From: Varibaculum massiliense
Lineage (GTDB): Bacteria; Actinomycetota; Actinomycetes; Actinomycetales; Actinomycetaceae
Reading direction: 5' to 3'
Length of the DNA: 64,000 nucleotides
NCBI RefSeq assembly: GCF_900106855.1
Contig: NZ_FNWI01000004.1
Span: 1,488,001 to 1,552,000 of the forward strand
Below, in pieces: positions 16,995 through 26,683 of the stretch. Within the stretch, counting starts at the first letter, position 1. Each line of letters begins with the position of its first letter. Made by a program: the position numbers and the translations under genes. Under the pieces are notes generated by a model that was not told where the DNA came from, ran no database searches, and saw only the letters and a list, made by a program, of their open reading frames with translations.

Positions 16995-18053
16995 ATGAAG
17001 GTTTCAATTATTGGTGCTAGCGGATTTGCGGGCGGAGAAATCCTGCGGATAGTCGCTGCCCACCCCGCCTTTGAGGTTGACCAGCTATGTGCGTCCTCCT
17101 CCGTAGGAAAAAAACTAGGGGAATTCCATCCCCAACTTCCTCAGTTAGCGCAACGGAAATTAACTGCAGTTGACCCGGTGACGCTAAAAGAAAGTGCCGT
17201 GATTTTTCTGGCGCTCCCGCACGGACAATCGGGAAAAATAGCGGGGCAGCTACGCGAAGCCGGGGTGGAAAGTCTGCTGGTAGATTGCGGCGCTGACCAT
17301 CGGCTCACTTCTAAAGCAGCCTGGGATCACTACTACTGCGGGGAATATCACCAGGCCTGGACCTACGGGATGCCGGAACTCAGCTGCGCGAGCGGAAAAT
17401 CTCAGCGTGAGCAGCTAAAAACAACCAAACAAATCGCGGTTCCCGGATGTAACGTTACTGCTGTCACCTTGGCCTTCCAGCCCCTGGTAGCCAGCGGGCT
17501 GATAGATCCGGAAGATATTGTGGCCACCTTAGCGGTGGGGTATTCCGGAGCCGGAAAATCCCTAAAACCGCACCTTTTAGCCACTTCCGCCCTGGGAAAT
17601 GCGCAACCTTATGCGGTAGGCGGAACCCATCGGCATATCCCTGAAATCGCACAGAACTTCGCGGTTAGCAGCGGAAAAAGCGCCGATGAATATAAAATCA
17701 CCCTCACCCCGGTACTAGTGCCGATGTCGCGGGGAATTCTGGCAACCGTAACCGCCGAGGCTAGCGAAAAAACTTCTACGAAGCAGCTGCACGCCCTCTA
17801 TCAGGATTTTTATCAAGAAGAGAGCCTGATTCAGGTACTTGACGCCGGTATTTGGCCGCAAACCCAAGCCGTTACCGGCAGCGCAAACCTGCAGGTACAG
17901 GTGGCGCTAGATCAGCGTTCGGGCAAGATCATTGCCCTCAGCGCCCTCGATAACTTAGGTAAAGGCACCGCGCAAGCCGCAATGCAGTCAGCGAACCTAG
18001 CGCTAGACCTGCCCGAATATAGCGGTATTAACCAGATTGGAGTAGCGCTGTGA
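16995..18053 (+). CDS. argC: N-acetyl-gamma-glutamyl-phosphate reductase
   Basis: This 352-residue enzyme performs the third step of arginine synthesis (NADPH reduction of N-acetylglutamyl phosphate). GASGFAGGEILRI is the NADP-binding loop, and VPGCNVTAVTLAFQPL contains the catalytic cysteine in the GCN.TA form. HRHIPEI and ALDNLGKGTAQAAMQSAN close the C-terminal domain. It heads an operon argCJBDGH with short gaps or overlaps; its stop overlaps the argJ start. Confidence 0.97.
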   Translation: MKVSIIGASGFAGGEILRIVAAHPAFEVDQLCASSSVGKKLGEFHPQLPQLAQRKLTAVDPVTLKESAVIFLALPHGQSGKIAGQLREAGVESLLVDCGADHRLTSKAAWDHYYCGEYHQAWTYGMPELSCASGKSQREQLKTTKQIAVPGCNVTAVTLAFQPLVASGLIDPEDIVATLAVGYSGAGKSLKPHLLATSALGNAQPYAVGGTHRHIPEIAQNFAVSSGKSADEYKITLTPVLVPMSRGILATVTAEASEKTSTKQLHALYQDFYQEESLIQVLDAGIWPQTQAVTGSANLQVQVALDQRSGKIIALSALDNLGKGTAQAAMQSANLALDLPEYSGINQIGVAL

Positions 18054-19231
18054 AAAACGAAAAAAGCCTCCAGGGCGTAACTAGCGTACCCGGATTCAAA
18101 GCCTGCGGGATTGCTTCCGGGATGCGCCGCAGCGGACGCAAAGACTTAGCGCTCGTCCTCAACACCGGGGCAAATCCGGTGGCCGCCGGGGTGTTCACCT
18201 CCAACCGTTTCGCCGCCGCTCCCGTACTTTACTCGCGGGCAATGCTCAGCAAAGGGGCTACCGGGATGCGCTCGGTAGTGCTTAACTCCGGTAGCGCCAA
18301 CGCCTGCACCGGGGAAAACGGTCTCAAAGATACGGTTAGCACCGCGAAGGCAGTCGGGGACGCCCTGGAAATCGATCCGCGGCAAGTCCTAGTGTGCTCC
18401 ACCGGGATGATCGGGACGCCCCTACCGATGGACAAAATGCTCTCCGGGATTGAAATTGCCGCCGAGAGCCTGTCTGAAGAGGGGGGCGCTGATGCTTCTT
18501 GGGCGATTCTCACCACCGATAACGAGCCGAAAACCGTGCACTACCAGGCAGACGGTTACCAAATCGGGGGGATGGCGAAAGGAGCCGGTATGTTAGCTCC
18601 GGCCCTGGCGACCATGCTTTGTGTAATCACCACCGACGCCCTCCTAGATGCCAAAACTGCCCAAAAGGCGCTGGAAGTTGCCTGCGCAAAAACCTTTAAC
18701 CGGCTAGATTCCGATGGCTGCATGTCCACCAACGACACCGTGATTTTGCTGGCGTCCGGGGAAAGCGGAAAAGCTCCCAGCGGATTTACCGAGGCACTGA
18801 CCGAAACTTGCGCCCAATTGGCGCGTAAGCTCGCTGATGATGCGGAAGGCGCACAGCACACCGTAGAGATCGCAGTCACCGAAGCCGAAAGTGAAGCCGG
18901 CGCTTTGATCGCGGCGAAAACTATTTCCCGCTCAAACCTGGTGAAAACCGCTATCGCCGGGTGCGACCCCAATTGGGGAAGGATCGTTTCCGAACTGGGA
19001 ACCGTACCCGAAAGCGTTTGCCCCTACGACCCGGCGCAGGTGTCAGTACTGTTCAACGGAGTGCAAGTATGCAAAGATGGCGCCGCCTGGGGCAGCCGCG
19101 AAGACGTTCCCTTTGATAGCCGAGACGTGCATTTAGAGGTGCGCCTAGGGGCAGGAAAAGCCCAGGCCAGCGTACTAACCAATGACCTTACCCACGAATA
19201 TATTCATATCAACGCGGACTATTCATCATGA
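18050..19231 (+). CDS. argJ: Bifunctional glutamate N-acetyltransferase / ornithine acetyltransferase
   Basis: This 393-residue protein recycles the acetyl group from N-acetylornithine to glutamate and can also use acetyl-CoA. It starts at GTG 18050, overlapping the argC stop by 4 bp. GGMAKGAGMLAPALATMLC contains the autoproteolysis site: cleavage before the Thr of ATML yields the two chains and the catalytic nucleophile. NSGSANACTGENGLKD, STGMIGTPLPMDK and the ending LTHEYIHINADYSS are typical of ArgJ. Its presence implies a cyclic arginine pathway. Confidence 0.97.
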   Translation: MKNEKSLQGVTSVPGFKACGIASGMRRSGRKDLALVLNTGANPVAAGVFTSNRFAAAPVLYSRAMLSKGATGMRSVVLNSGSANACTGENGLKDTVSTAKAVGDALEIDPRQVLVCSTGMIGTPLPMDKMLSGIEIAAESLSEEGGADASWAILTTDNEPKTVHYQADGYQIGGMAKGAGMLAPALATMLCVITTDALLDAKTAQKALEVACAKTFNRLDSDGCMSTNDTVILLASGESGKAPSGFTEALTETCAQLARKLADDAEGAQHTVEIAVTEAESEAGALIAAKTISRSNLVKTAIAGCDPNWGRIVSELGTVPESVCPYDPAQVSVLFNGVQVCKDGAAWGSREDVPFDSRDVHLEVRLGAGKAQASVLTNDLTHEYIHINADYSS

Positions 19232-20124
19232 GTGTAAAAAACCTATCTGCCTGGGATAAAGCCGGAATCCTGTTAGAAACCTTGCCGTGGCTGCGGGAAT
19301 ACTCGGGCTCGCGGATTGTTATCAAATACGGCGGCAACGCCATGATTTCAGAAGAACTCAAGACCGCCTTCGCTCGGGACGTTATTTTCCTGCATGAATG
19401 GGGGATTGAACCCATAATCGTGCATGGCGGCGGACCCCAAATCAGTTCCATGCTAAAAACCCTGGGAATCGAGGCTCCATTCGTTTCTGGTCTTCGGGTC
19501 ACCAGCCCGGAAGTAATGAAAGTGGTGCGGATGGTGCTCACCGGGATGGTGCAGCGCGAGCTGGTCTCCCTGCTGAATGAAACTTCGATTGCGGCGATTG
19601 GCATCTCTGGAGAGGACGGGGCGTTCCTACAGGCTGTTAAAAAGAGCGCTAGTGTTGAGGGAAAACCGGTTGAACTGGGGTTAGTTGGGGAAGTAACCGC
19701 AGTCGATCCCGGACCGATAGAAGATCTTCTGCAGTCCGGACGGATCCCGGTAGTGTCATCTATCGCGGTTAACCAAGATGACCCCACCCAGGTGTTAAAT
19801 ATCAATGCCGATCTGGCGGCCGCGGCAGTAGCCGGAGCCATAGGGGCGAAGAAACTTATCGTCCTCACCGATGTGAAAGGGCTCTACCGCAACTGGCCAG
19901 ACCCCGATACCCGGATCTCACAGATAACCGCCAGTGAGGCCGCCGAAATACTTCCTACTCTAGAAGCGGGAATGCGACCCAAAGTGCAAGCCTGCATTCA
20001 GGCCTGTGAGCAGGGGGTACCCCGAGCCACCATTATTGATGGACGGGTGCCGCACTCGATGCTGCTAGAAATCTTCACCGATACCGGATTTGGAACCATG
20101 GTGAAGGGAGATAACTATGAATAA
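19228..20124 (+). CDS. argB: Acetylglutamate kinase
   Basis: This 298-residue amino-acid kinase phosphorylates N-acetylglutamate. VIKYGGNAM is the phosphate-binding strand, PIIVHGGGPQISSML binds ATP phosphate, VFNINADLAAAAVAGA-like text (QVLNINADLAAAAVAG) binds acetylglutamate, and LIVLTDVKGLY is the ATP-site strand. The ATG overlaps the argJ stop by 4 bp, so translation is coupled. Arginine feedback sensitivity is common for this family but cannot be read directly here. Confidence 0.97.
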   Translation: MSVKNLSAWDKAGILLETLPWLREYSGSRIVIKYGGNAMISEELKTAFARDVIFLHEWGIEPIIVHGGGPQISSMLKTLGIEAPFVSGLRVTSPEVMKVVRMVLTGMVQRELVSLLNETSIAAIGISGEDGAFLQAVKKSASVEGKPVELGLVGEVTAVDPGPIEDLLQSGRIPVVSSIAVNQDDPTQVLNINADLAAAAVAGAIGAKKLIVLTDVKGLYRNWPDPDTRISQITASEAAEILPTLEAGMRPKVQACIQACEQGVPRATIIDGRVPHSMLLEIFTDTGFGTMVKGDNYE

Positions 20125-21364
20125 CGCTGAATGGATCAGTGCCTACCAGGAAAACCTATTAGGGGTTTTCGGGCAGCCGCAGGCCTGTTTCACCCACGGT
20201 AAAGGCAGTAGGGTGTGGGACGCCGATGGTAAAGAATACCTGGATCTGCTGGCGGGGATCGCGGTAAACGCCCTCGGATATGCCCATCCAGAAATAGTGA
20301 AGACTATCGGGGAGCAAGCCAGCCGCTTTACCCACGTCTCTAACTTTTTCACCACCCCGCAGCAGGTAGAGGCCGCGGCGGCAGTAAAGAAAATCTGCGC
20401 TGCCGGCTGGGGTAGCGAGGTCGAGGCGGAAATTACTTCCCAGGCACGGGTGCTATTTGTGAATTCCGGAACCGAAGCCAATGAAGCCGCCTTGAAAATG
20501 GCGCTAGCTGCCCAGCCGGGAGGGCGAGCGATTGCACTGAAAGGGGCATTTCACGGGCGCACCTTGGGCTCACTTTCACTGACCTATAAGGCTCCCTACC
20601 GCGAGCCTTTTGCTCCCTTCGTGGGGCCCACCGAATTTGTGGAGGCTTCGGTAGCAGGCATCCAGGGGGTAGATCCGAAAGGAATATCCGCGATTTTCCT
20701 GGAACCGTTGCAAGGTGAAGCGGGCGTAATCCCCCTAGCACCGGAAGTTTTAGCGGCAGCGCGCCAGCTCGCCGACCAGACCGGCGCTCTGCTAATTTTT
20801 GACGAAGTGCAAACGGGTATGGGTAGATGCGGAAAATGGCTCGCCCACCAGGGGATTTATCGTGACGGAAAAGAAATAATCCCGGATGTGGTGACCCTGG
20901 CGAAAGGACTGGGTGCCGGAGTGCCGGTGGGGGCTTGCGTAGCGATGAACCTACGCGCCGCCAGCGCCCTAAAACCGGGAAGTCACGGCACCACTTTTGG
21001 GGGGAACCCGCTGGTAACTGCAGTAGTGGCGCGCACCATCAGCCTGATGGAGGAACTGGATTTGCCGACCCGCGCCGCCAAAGTTGGGGACGCCTGGATG
21101 CAGGAGATTGCAGATGCCCAAATCCCGGGGGTGAAGGCAACCCGGGGACAAGGGCTGCTGCGCGGCCTCGTCCTCGAAAAAAATATTGCCCCCCAGCTTG
21201 CAAAAGCACTGTTTAAGGCGGGGTTTATTGTAAACGCTCCAGCGGCGAATATTATCCGCTTGGCGCCGCCCCTAATTATTGAACTTGAAGAAGTAAAAAC
21301 CCTGATACCGGCGTTAAAAGAAGCGCTCGCGCAGGTAGAACTAGACCTAGAAAAAGGAGAATAA
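20117..21364 (+). CDS. argD: Acetylornithine aminotransferase
   Basis: This 415-residue class III aminotransferase converts N-acetylglutamate semialdehyde to N-acetylornithine. [67 protein letters not shown] and [18 protein letters not shown] (PLP-lysine in TLAKGLG) are all intact. It overlaps argB by 8 bp. argF, which usually follows in actinobacteria, is absent; argG comes next after 2 bp. Confidence 0.97.
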   Translation: MNNAEWISAYQENLLGVFGQPQACFTHGKGSRVWDADGKEYLDLLAGIAVNALGYAHPEIVKTIGEQASRFTHVSNFFTTPQQVEAAAAVKKICAAGWGSEVEAEITSQARVLFVNSGTEANEAALKMALAAQPGGRAIALKGAFHGRTLGSLSLTYKAPYREPFAPFVGPTEFVEASVAGIQGVDPKGISAIFLEPLQGEAGVIPLAPEVLAAARQLADQTGALLIFDEVQTGMGRCGKWLAHQGIYRDGKEIIPDVVTLAKGLGAGVPVGACVAMNLRAASALKPGSHGTTFGGNPLVTAVVARTISLMEELDLPTRAAKVGDAWMQEIADAQIPGVKATRGQGLLRGLVLEKNIAPQLAKALFKAGFIVNAPAANIIRLAPPLIIELEEVKTLIPALKEALAQVELDLEKGE

Positions 21365-21366
21365 CC

Positions 21367-22575
21367 ATGAGTAAAGATCGGGTAGTACTGGCATATTCGG
21401 GCGGCTTGGACACTTCGGTAGCCATCGGCTGGATCGGAGAACAAACCGGCAAAGAGGTGATCGCCTGCGCGGTTGACGTAGGGCAAGGCGGGGAAGACCT
21501 GGAAGTAATCCGCCAGCGCGCCCTCGATTGTGGGGCAGTCGATGCCTATGTGGCTGACGCGAAAGATGAATTCGCCGAAGAATACTGCCTGCCAGCAATC
21601 AAAGCCAATGGTCTTTACATGGATCAGTATCCGCTGGTATCGGCGCTTTCTCGTCCGCTGATTTGTAAACACCTGGTGAAAGTCGCCAATAAGTTCGGCG
21701 CCGACACCGTGGCTCATGGCTGCACTGGGAAAGGTAATGACCAAGTACGTTTTGAAGTGTCGCTCACCAGCCAAAACCCGGAAATTAAATGCATTTCTCC
21801 GGTGCGGGATCTGGCGCTAACCCGGGACGTGGCGATTAACTACGCCGAAGAACACGATCTACCCATCGAAACCACCAAACACAACCCCTTCTCCATTGAC
21901 CAGAACGTGTGGGGACGGGCAGTAGAAACCGGATACCTAGAGGACCTATGGAATCCGCCTACCAAAGACGTCTATGTTTACACCGATGACCCCGCCTATC
22001 CGCCGGTGCCAGATCAGGTAGTTATTAGTTTTAAAGCAGGCGTTCCGGTCGCTTTGGACGGACAAGAAATGTCGCCCCTGGAAATCATTCAGGAAATGAA
22101 TCGCCGGGCAGGCGCCCAGGGGATAGGCCGCCTGGATATGGTAGAAGATCGGCTGGTAGGGATTAAGTCGCGGGAAATCTATGAGGCTCCCGGCGCTGTC
22201 GCCCTGATTACTGCTCACCAAAACCTAGAAAACTTGACCTTGGAGCGCGAACAAGGACGTTTCAAGCGCCAAGTGGAACAGCGCTGGTCAGAACTGGTTT
22301 ATGAGGGGCAATGGTATTCGCCGCTGAAGGCCTCCCTCGACGCCTTCGTAGAGGACAGCCAAAAGTATGTCACCGGCGATATTCGGATGATTCTGCACGG
22401 CGGGCGGGCAGTAGTTGATGGACGGCGCTCCGAAGTCGGCTTGTATGACTTCAACCTGGCGACCTACGATTCAGGAGACAGCTTCGACCAGTCTCTCTCG
22501 CGCGGATTCATCGGAATCTATGGGCTATCAACCCAGTTGGCAGCGGCGCGGGAACAAAAAGAAAGCAAGAAATAA
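21367..22575 (+). CDS. argG: Argininosuccinate synthase
   Basis: This 402-residue enzyme joins citrulline and aspartate using [20 protein letters not shown] is the PP-loop, [16 protein letters not shown] and [21 protein letters not shown] bind citrulline and aspartate, and [19 protein letters not shown] is conserved near the C-terminal helix. It starts behind AAAGGAG in the argD end. It directly follows argD, so the genes for citrulline formation (argF) and the arginine repressor (argR) are missing from the place where they usually lie. Confidence 0.97.
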   Translation: MSKDRVVLAYSGGLDTSVAIGWIGEQTGKEVIACAVDVGQGGEDLEVIRQRALDCGAVDAYVADAKDEFAEEYCLPAIKANGLYMDQYPLVSALSRPLICKHLVKVANKFGADTVAHGCTGKGNDQVRFEVSLTSQNPEIKCISPVRDLALTRDVAINYAEEHDLPIETTKHNPFSIDQNVWGRAVETGYLEDLWNPPTKDVYVYTDDPAYPPVPDQVVISFKAGVPVALDGQEMSPLEIIQEMNRRAGAQGIGRLDMVEDRLVGIKSREIYEAPGAVALITAHQNLENLTLEREQGRFKRQVEQRWSELVYEGQWYSPLKASLDAFVEDSQKYVTGDIRMILHGGRAVVDGRRSEVGLYDFNLATYDSGDSFDQSLSRGFIGIYGLSTQLAAAREQKESKK

Positions 22576-22576
22576 T

Positions 22577-24004
22577 ATGAGCGAGCAGGTATCGCTATGG
22601 GGAGGACGCTTCTCGGGCGGACCCTCCCAGGCTTTAGCGGCACTTTCAGTATCCACCCATTTCGATTGGCGCCTGGCGCTCTACGATTTAGCCGGTTCAC
22701 GCGCCCATGCCCGGGCGCTCGCGGGAGCCGGCCTGCTAGACGCGGAAGAACTATCGCAGATGTTGGCGGCTCTGGGGCGGCTGGAAGAAAAAGTTAAAAG
22801 CGGTGCCTTCAGCCCTGACCCCGGTGACGAGGACGTGCATACCGCCCTGGAGAGAGGACTATTGATCGAGGCGGGGGCGCATTTAGGGGGAAAGCTGCGC
22901 GCTGGACGCAGCCGCAACGACCAGATTGCCACCCTCATCCGCATGTACCTGCGAAACCAGGCACGCGCCCTCGCCGAGCGCATCATCGAAGTAGGCGAGG
23001 CGCTTTTGAGCCAAGCGAAAGCTGCCGGGGATACGGTCATGCCGGGGCGCACTCATCTGCAGCACGCCCAGCCGGTATTGCTCGCCCACCAATTACTCGC
23101 CCACCTGTGGCCGCTGCTACGTGATATTCAGCGTTTTGAGGATTGGGATCGGCGCGCCGCCGCCAGTCCCTACGGTTCCGGGGCGCTCGCGGGCAATACT
23201 CTGGGGCTTGACCCGGTGCAAGTGGGGGAGGATCTGGCCTTTGACCGGGTAGTGGAAAACTCCATTGACGGGACCGCCACCCGCGATGTGGTGGCCGAGT
23301 TTGCGTTTGTATGCGCCCAGACCGGGATTGATATTTCTTCTCTAGCGGAAGAAATCATTATTTGGAATACCAAAGAGTTCGGGTACGTCACCTTGGATGA
23401 TGCGTTTTCCACCGGATCGTCAATCATGCCGCAAAAGAAGAACCCGGACGTGGCAGAACTGGCGCGGGGTAAAGCCGGCAGGATGATTGGGGATTTAACT
23501 GGTCTGCTGACAGTCCTCAAAGGACTCCCCTTCGCCTACGTGCGTGACCTACAAGAAGACAAAGAACCAGTTTTCGACCAGATCGACACGTTAGAAGTCC
23601 TGCTGCCTGCAGTCAGCGGGATGATAGCCACTATGAAGATCGACTACGGTCGCCTAGAAGAACTCGCTCCCCAAGGGTTTTCGCTGTCCACCGATATCGC
23701 CGAGTGGCTAGTGGCGCGGGGCATGCCCTTTAGGCAGGCACATGAAGTATCCGGAGCCTGCGTACGTAAATGTGAAGAAAACGGGATAGAGCTGGCGGAT
23801 TTGAGCGACGAACAATTCGCCGCTATCGACCCACTGCTAACCCCCGAGGTGCGGGAAGTGCTTAGTCCCGCTGGTTCCGTGCGGGCGCGTGCCGGACGCG
23901 GAGGGACGGCGCCCGCGCAGGTTGCGCGGCAGTTGCAATCCGCCGAGCAGCAGATAGCGCGCATCCGCACCGATTTCGCCGGCAAACACCTAGAATTTAA
24001 ATAA
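22577..24004 (+). CDS. argH: Argininosuccinate lyase
   Basis: This 475-residue fumarase-superfamily enzyme releases arginine and fumarate. I start it at ATG 22577 ([15 protein letters not shown]), one base after the argG stop; longer in-frame extensions run inside argG and lack family similarity. [63 protein letters not shown] and the signature [20 protein letters not shown] are intact. It is the last gene of the arg operon, followed by a large palindrome. Confidence 0.97.
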   Translation: MSEQVSLWGGRFSGGPSQALAALSVSTHFDWRLALYDLAGSRAHARALAGAGLLDAEELSQMLAALGRLEEKVKSGAFSPDPGDEDVHTALERGLLIEAGAHLGGKLRAGRSRNDQIATLIRMYLRNQARALAERIIEVGEALLSQAKAAGDTVMPGRTHLQHAQPVLLAHQLLAHLWPLLRDIQRFEDWDRRAAASPYGSGALAGNTLGLDPVQVGEDLAFDRVVENSIDGTATRDVVAEFAFVCAQTGIDISSLAEEIIIWNTKEFGYVTLDDAFSTGSSIMPQKKNPDVAELARGKAGRMIGDLTGLLTVLKGLPFAYVRDLQEDKEPVFDQIDTLEVLLPAVSGMIATMKIDYGRLEELAPQGFSLSTDIAEWLVARGMPFRQAHEVSGACVRKCEENGIELADLSDEQFAAIDPLLTPEVREVLSPAGSVRARAGRGGTAPAQVARQLQSAEQQIARIRTDFAGKHLEFK

Positions 24005-24023
24005 TCATTTTGATTTTTGTGCA

Positions 24024-24129
24024 CGCGGGGGCTAGGTTTTTCCTCCTGCCCAAGAATTCGGGAAACGTAGCGACGCTTCCCGAATTCTTATGCCCACCGC
24101 ACCTACTCGGATAAAACCTAGCCCCCGCG
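24024..24129. repeat. Large nested palindrome after argH
   Basis: Outer arms of 17 bp (24024-24040, beginning CGCGGGGGCTAGG, with complement 24113-24129) enclose inner arms of 13 bp (AAGAATTCGGGAA at 24052-24064, complement 24077-24089). Both pairs match perfectly. As RNA this would form a long two-part hairpin just after the arg operon, so termination or mRNA protection is the simplest role. The size and nesting are unusual. Confidence 0.8.
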
Positions 24130-24697
24130 CTCAGGCGATTCTTCGACCAAACAACTTCTGCTTCAGGCGTACTTCCAAATAGCTGCTGCCTAGTCCTATC
24201 TGGTGTCAGGAGTTTTTACTTTTTAATCCCGTCGTTGTTTTCCGGAGATCGGTTGCTTGCGCGCTGGAGGAATAATTCAGCCCACTGGCTACATAGACGA
24301 TGTTTCGGTCGGCTATGTTCCTTTTTCCTTACGCAAACACGTTCTTACGCCGAAATTAGCGGTACGTATCTGCGTGTTCAGTAACCGTTTAGAAAGCGTT
24401 TTGCCCGGGAGAGAAGTTCTTCTAGAGCTCATAGTGCAGCGCGATCAGTCAGTACATAGCACCGTTATCCTTACATGTGAGGGTGTGGTTATGGCAGAGA
24501 TAGCAAGGGTCGCGGCCGGTAAAAGATACGAGAGGGGCTTGACCGGCGAAGCCGGTCACGGGGTCCCCGGAGTGCTTTTACCGAGCCAGACCCGCTGCAA
24601 ACGCTGATCATGAAGAATCTGCCCCCGGGCTTACGGAAGGGAAAACCTAGTCCTCGCGGGTACTTGCGAGAAAACTAGCGTCTGCGCTCTGCGTTTT
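24130..24697. other. Gene-poor interval downstream of argH
   Basis: This 570-bp gap has no convincing gene. A plus frame at 24257-24607 is open for 116 codons but begins with TTG, has no ribosome-binding site at a sensible distance and gives no recognisable family. A 7-bp hairpin GACCGGC-GAA-GCCGGTC lies at 24541-24557. Decayed coding sequence is possible. Confidence 0.4.
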
Positions 24698-25402
24698 TCA
24701 GGAAGGGCGGAGGATGGCGAAGGGGTCGGTTACCTGCAGGGTTTGCTTAGTGAAGCGGAAACGGCGAGCCGGACGCCCTCCTTTGGTGCCGGGGGCTTTA
24801 CACTGGCCGGTGGGGGCGAGCTGCCCGCGGCGACTGAGCACCCGCTGCAAGTTGGTGGGGGAAACTTCATGTCCCAAGGCTGCCTGGTAAAGGCGGGTTA
24901 GTTCCGCCATAGTGAAATCTGGGGGAGCCAAGGCAAACGCAATATTGGTATAGGAGAGTTTTGCCCGCAGCCGGTCGATGCCCTCGGAAATAATATCGGC
25001 GTGGTCATAAGCCATTTGCGGCAGGTTGTTTACCGGCACCCACTGGGCGTGAGGAGGAATTGCGGTAGTCACGTGGGCAGGTACTAGCCCTAAATAGGCG
25101 GTGGCTACGGTGCGTTGGCTGGGGTCACGGCGGGGATCAGAGCGGGTGCCCAGCTGTTCCATATAGGCAAGCGCGGCAATATCCATTTTTTCGGAAAGAT
25201 GACGAAAAGCGCTGGCGCCGAGGTTTTCTGCTGGCTCTAAAGGACCAGAGGGGAGGGCAGACAAGCCTTGAAAAGGTGGGTGCTCTCGGCGCGCAACCAG
25301 CACCATTAGCTGCGGGGAATCTCCACGGATTTGCAAGACTACGCTCAGCGCCTCATGCCGGTAGACGGCAGCTCCTTCGGCGTCTCGCAATTGGGTTCTC
25401 AC
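24698..25402 (-). CDS. NrtR-like regulator: degenerate Nudix domain plus winged helix
   Basis: This 234-residue protein begins with a Nudix-fold domain (VVLQIRGDSPQLMVLVARREHPPFQG, then the Nudix-box position from Gly53). Three box positions deviate from GX5EX7REUXEEXGU: the second Glu of the series is His68, a metal-ligand Glu is Lys72 and the Gly is Asp74. It is therefore probably a ligand sensor, not a hydrolase. FTMAELTRLYQAALGHEVSPTNLQRVLSRRGQL (about 165-200) is the winged-helix end of NrtR-type regulators, which respond to ADP-ribose-like metabolites. GTG 25402 has TAAGAT seven bases upstream and no ribosome-binding site, so it is likely leaderless. It is divergent from the EIIC gene. 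Confidence 0.8.
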   Translation of the reverse strand: MRTQLRDAEGAAVYRHEALSVVLQIRGDSPQLMVLVARREHPPFQGLSALPSGPLEPAENLGASAFRHLSEKMDIAALAYMEQLGTRSDPRRDPSQRTVATAYLGLVPAHVTTAIPPHAQWVPVNNLPQMAYDHADIISEGIDRLRAKLSYTNIAFALAPPDFTMAELTRLYQAALGHEVSPTNLQRVLSRRGQLAPTGQCKAPGTKGGRPARRFRFTKQTLQVTDPFAILRPS

Positions 25403-25423
25403 AAAATCTTATGGTAGCTTAAA

Positions 25424-25456
25424 TTTCAGTTTTCGACTATCAGGCGAAAACTGAAA
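25424..25456. promoter_or_regulatory. 12-bp inverted repeat, candidate operator of the Nudix regulator
   Basis: TTTCAGTTTTCG (25424-25435) and its exact complement CGAAAACTGAAA (25445-25456) are separated by nine bases. The centres are two helical turns apart, as expected for a dimeric winged-helix regulator. One arm abuts the presumed -35 region of the regulator gene and the other lies 30 bp before the EIIC ATG, so one bound dimer could control both. Confidence 0.65.
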
Positions 25457-25485
25457 GAGTTACCGCGAGAAGGAAAGTTTCCAAG

Positions 25486-26553
25486 ATGAAACAACGTATT
25501 AAAGGCTGGCTATCGCTATTTTTCATCGATGCGATGACTGGCATGGCGCATGGGTTATTCGCCTCCCTGATTATCGGCACCATCATGGTGCAAGTAGGCG
25601 GTTTCATTCCGGGAATAATCGGGCGAGGGCTGGTACTGATCGGTTCGGTAGCCTCGGTACTTACCGGCGCTGGCATCGGGATAGGGGTAGCTCATCGTCT
25701 GAAGGCCTCTACCTTTGTGGTGGTAGGCACCGGTCTAGCCGGAATGATTGGCGCCCATGCTGCGAAAATCTTGAGCGGCGGAATCGTGGACGGTCTTTCT
25801 ATGCAGTTGAAAGGACCAGGCGAGCCGCTGGGGGCATTTATCGCCTCCTTCGTAGCTGTTGAGTTTGGTCTGCTGGTTTCAGGTAAAACTCCGGTAGATA
25901 TATTGGTTACCCCCTTCGTTACGGTTACCAGCGGTGCTATCGTAGGTCTGGCCATCGGGCCAGGCATCTCGGAGCTAATGACAGCTTTAGGAGCCATCAT
26001 TAACTGGGGAACTGAGCGACAGCCCTTCCTAATGGGCATTATTGTGTCGGTGCTGATGGGGATGATCTTAACGCTCCCGATTTCCTCAGCAGCTCTGGGA
26101 ATCGTCTTGGGGCTATCTGGGCTGGCAGCCGGGGCGGCCACCGTGGGGTGTAGTGCGCAGATGGTAGGTTTCGCAGTCGCGTCCTATCGAGAAAATAAAG
26201 TTTCCGGTCTTATTTCGCAGGGTATCGGCACTTCCATGTTGCAAGTCCCCAATATTATGAGGCATCCCTTAATCTGGATTCCCCCCACCTTGGCATCCGC
26301 GATTCTCGGCCCCATCGCCACTATGGTTTTCAAAATGGAATCGAATGCTGCCGGCTCTGGAATGGGAACTTCCGGCCTGGTAGGACAGATTATGACCTGG
26401 AACGTTATGGGGTCAACCACTTCCTGGCCGGTACTTTTGGGAATGATTTTGCTACTGCATTTTATTGCTCCCGCCGCGCTGTCCCTGCTTTTCTCCGAAT
26501 TTATGCGGAAGAAGGGCTGGATTAAGACCGGGGATATGCTGCTCGAAAAATAG
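25486..26553 (+). CDS. PTS EIIC-type membrane permease without EIIA/EIIB
   Basis: This 355-residue protein has about ten hydrophobic segments and matches the stand-alone PTS_EIIC_2 type of permease: FIDAMTGMAHGLFASLIIGTI, GVAHRLKASTFVVVGTGLAGMIGAHAAK, PVDILVTPFVTVTSGAIVGLAIGP, TLPISSAALGIVLGLSGLAAGAATVGCSAQM and the ending AALSLLFSEFMRKKGW. No IIA or IIB domain is fused or adjacent. The substrate is unknown. The divergent NrtR-like regulator and shared palindrome suggest control by a nucleotide-type metabolite. GAGAAGGAA precedes the ATG. Confidence 0.8.
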   Translation: MKQRIKGWLSLFFIDAMTGMAHGLFASLIIGTIMVQVGGFIPGIIGRGLVLIGSVASVLTGAGIGIGVAHRLKASTFVVVGTGLAGMIGAHAAKILSGGIVDGLSMQLKGPGEPLGAFIASFVAVEFGLLVSGKTPVDILVTPFVTVTSGAIVGLAIGPGISELMTALGAIINWGTERQPFLMGIIVSVLMGMILTLPISSAALGIVLGLSGLAAGAATVGCSAQMVGFAVASYRENKVSGLISQGIGTSMLQVPNIMRHPLIWIPPTLASAILGPIATMVFKMESNAAGSGMGTSGLVGQIMTWNVMGSTTSWPVLLGMILLLHFIAPAALSLLFSEFMRKKGWIKTGDMLLEK

Positions 26554-26683
26554 GCAGTATTCCGGATAGGAAGCAAACCACCAGCCGCATCTGTAGGTAG
26601 GTTAGACTAAGCCCGAGAAGACTACCGCCGTAGTCGCCCAAGAGGACGAACCACGGGTTTAACCTGCATAAGAAAGGAATATC

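Noticed and set aside
24257-24607. 116-codon plus-strand frame after argH
   Set aside because: TTG start, no ribosome-binding site at proper distance, no recognisable family, flanked by repeat-like DNA; kept only as an interval note.
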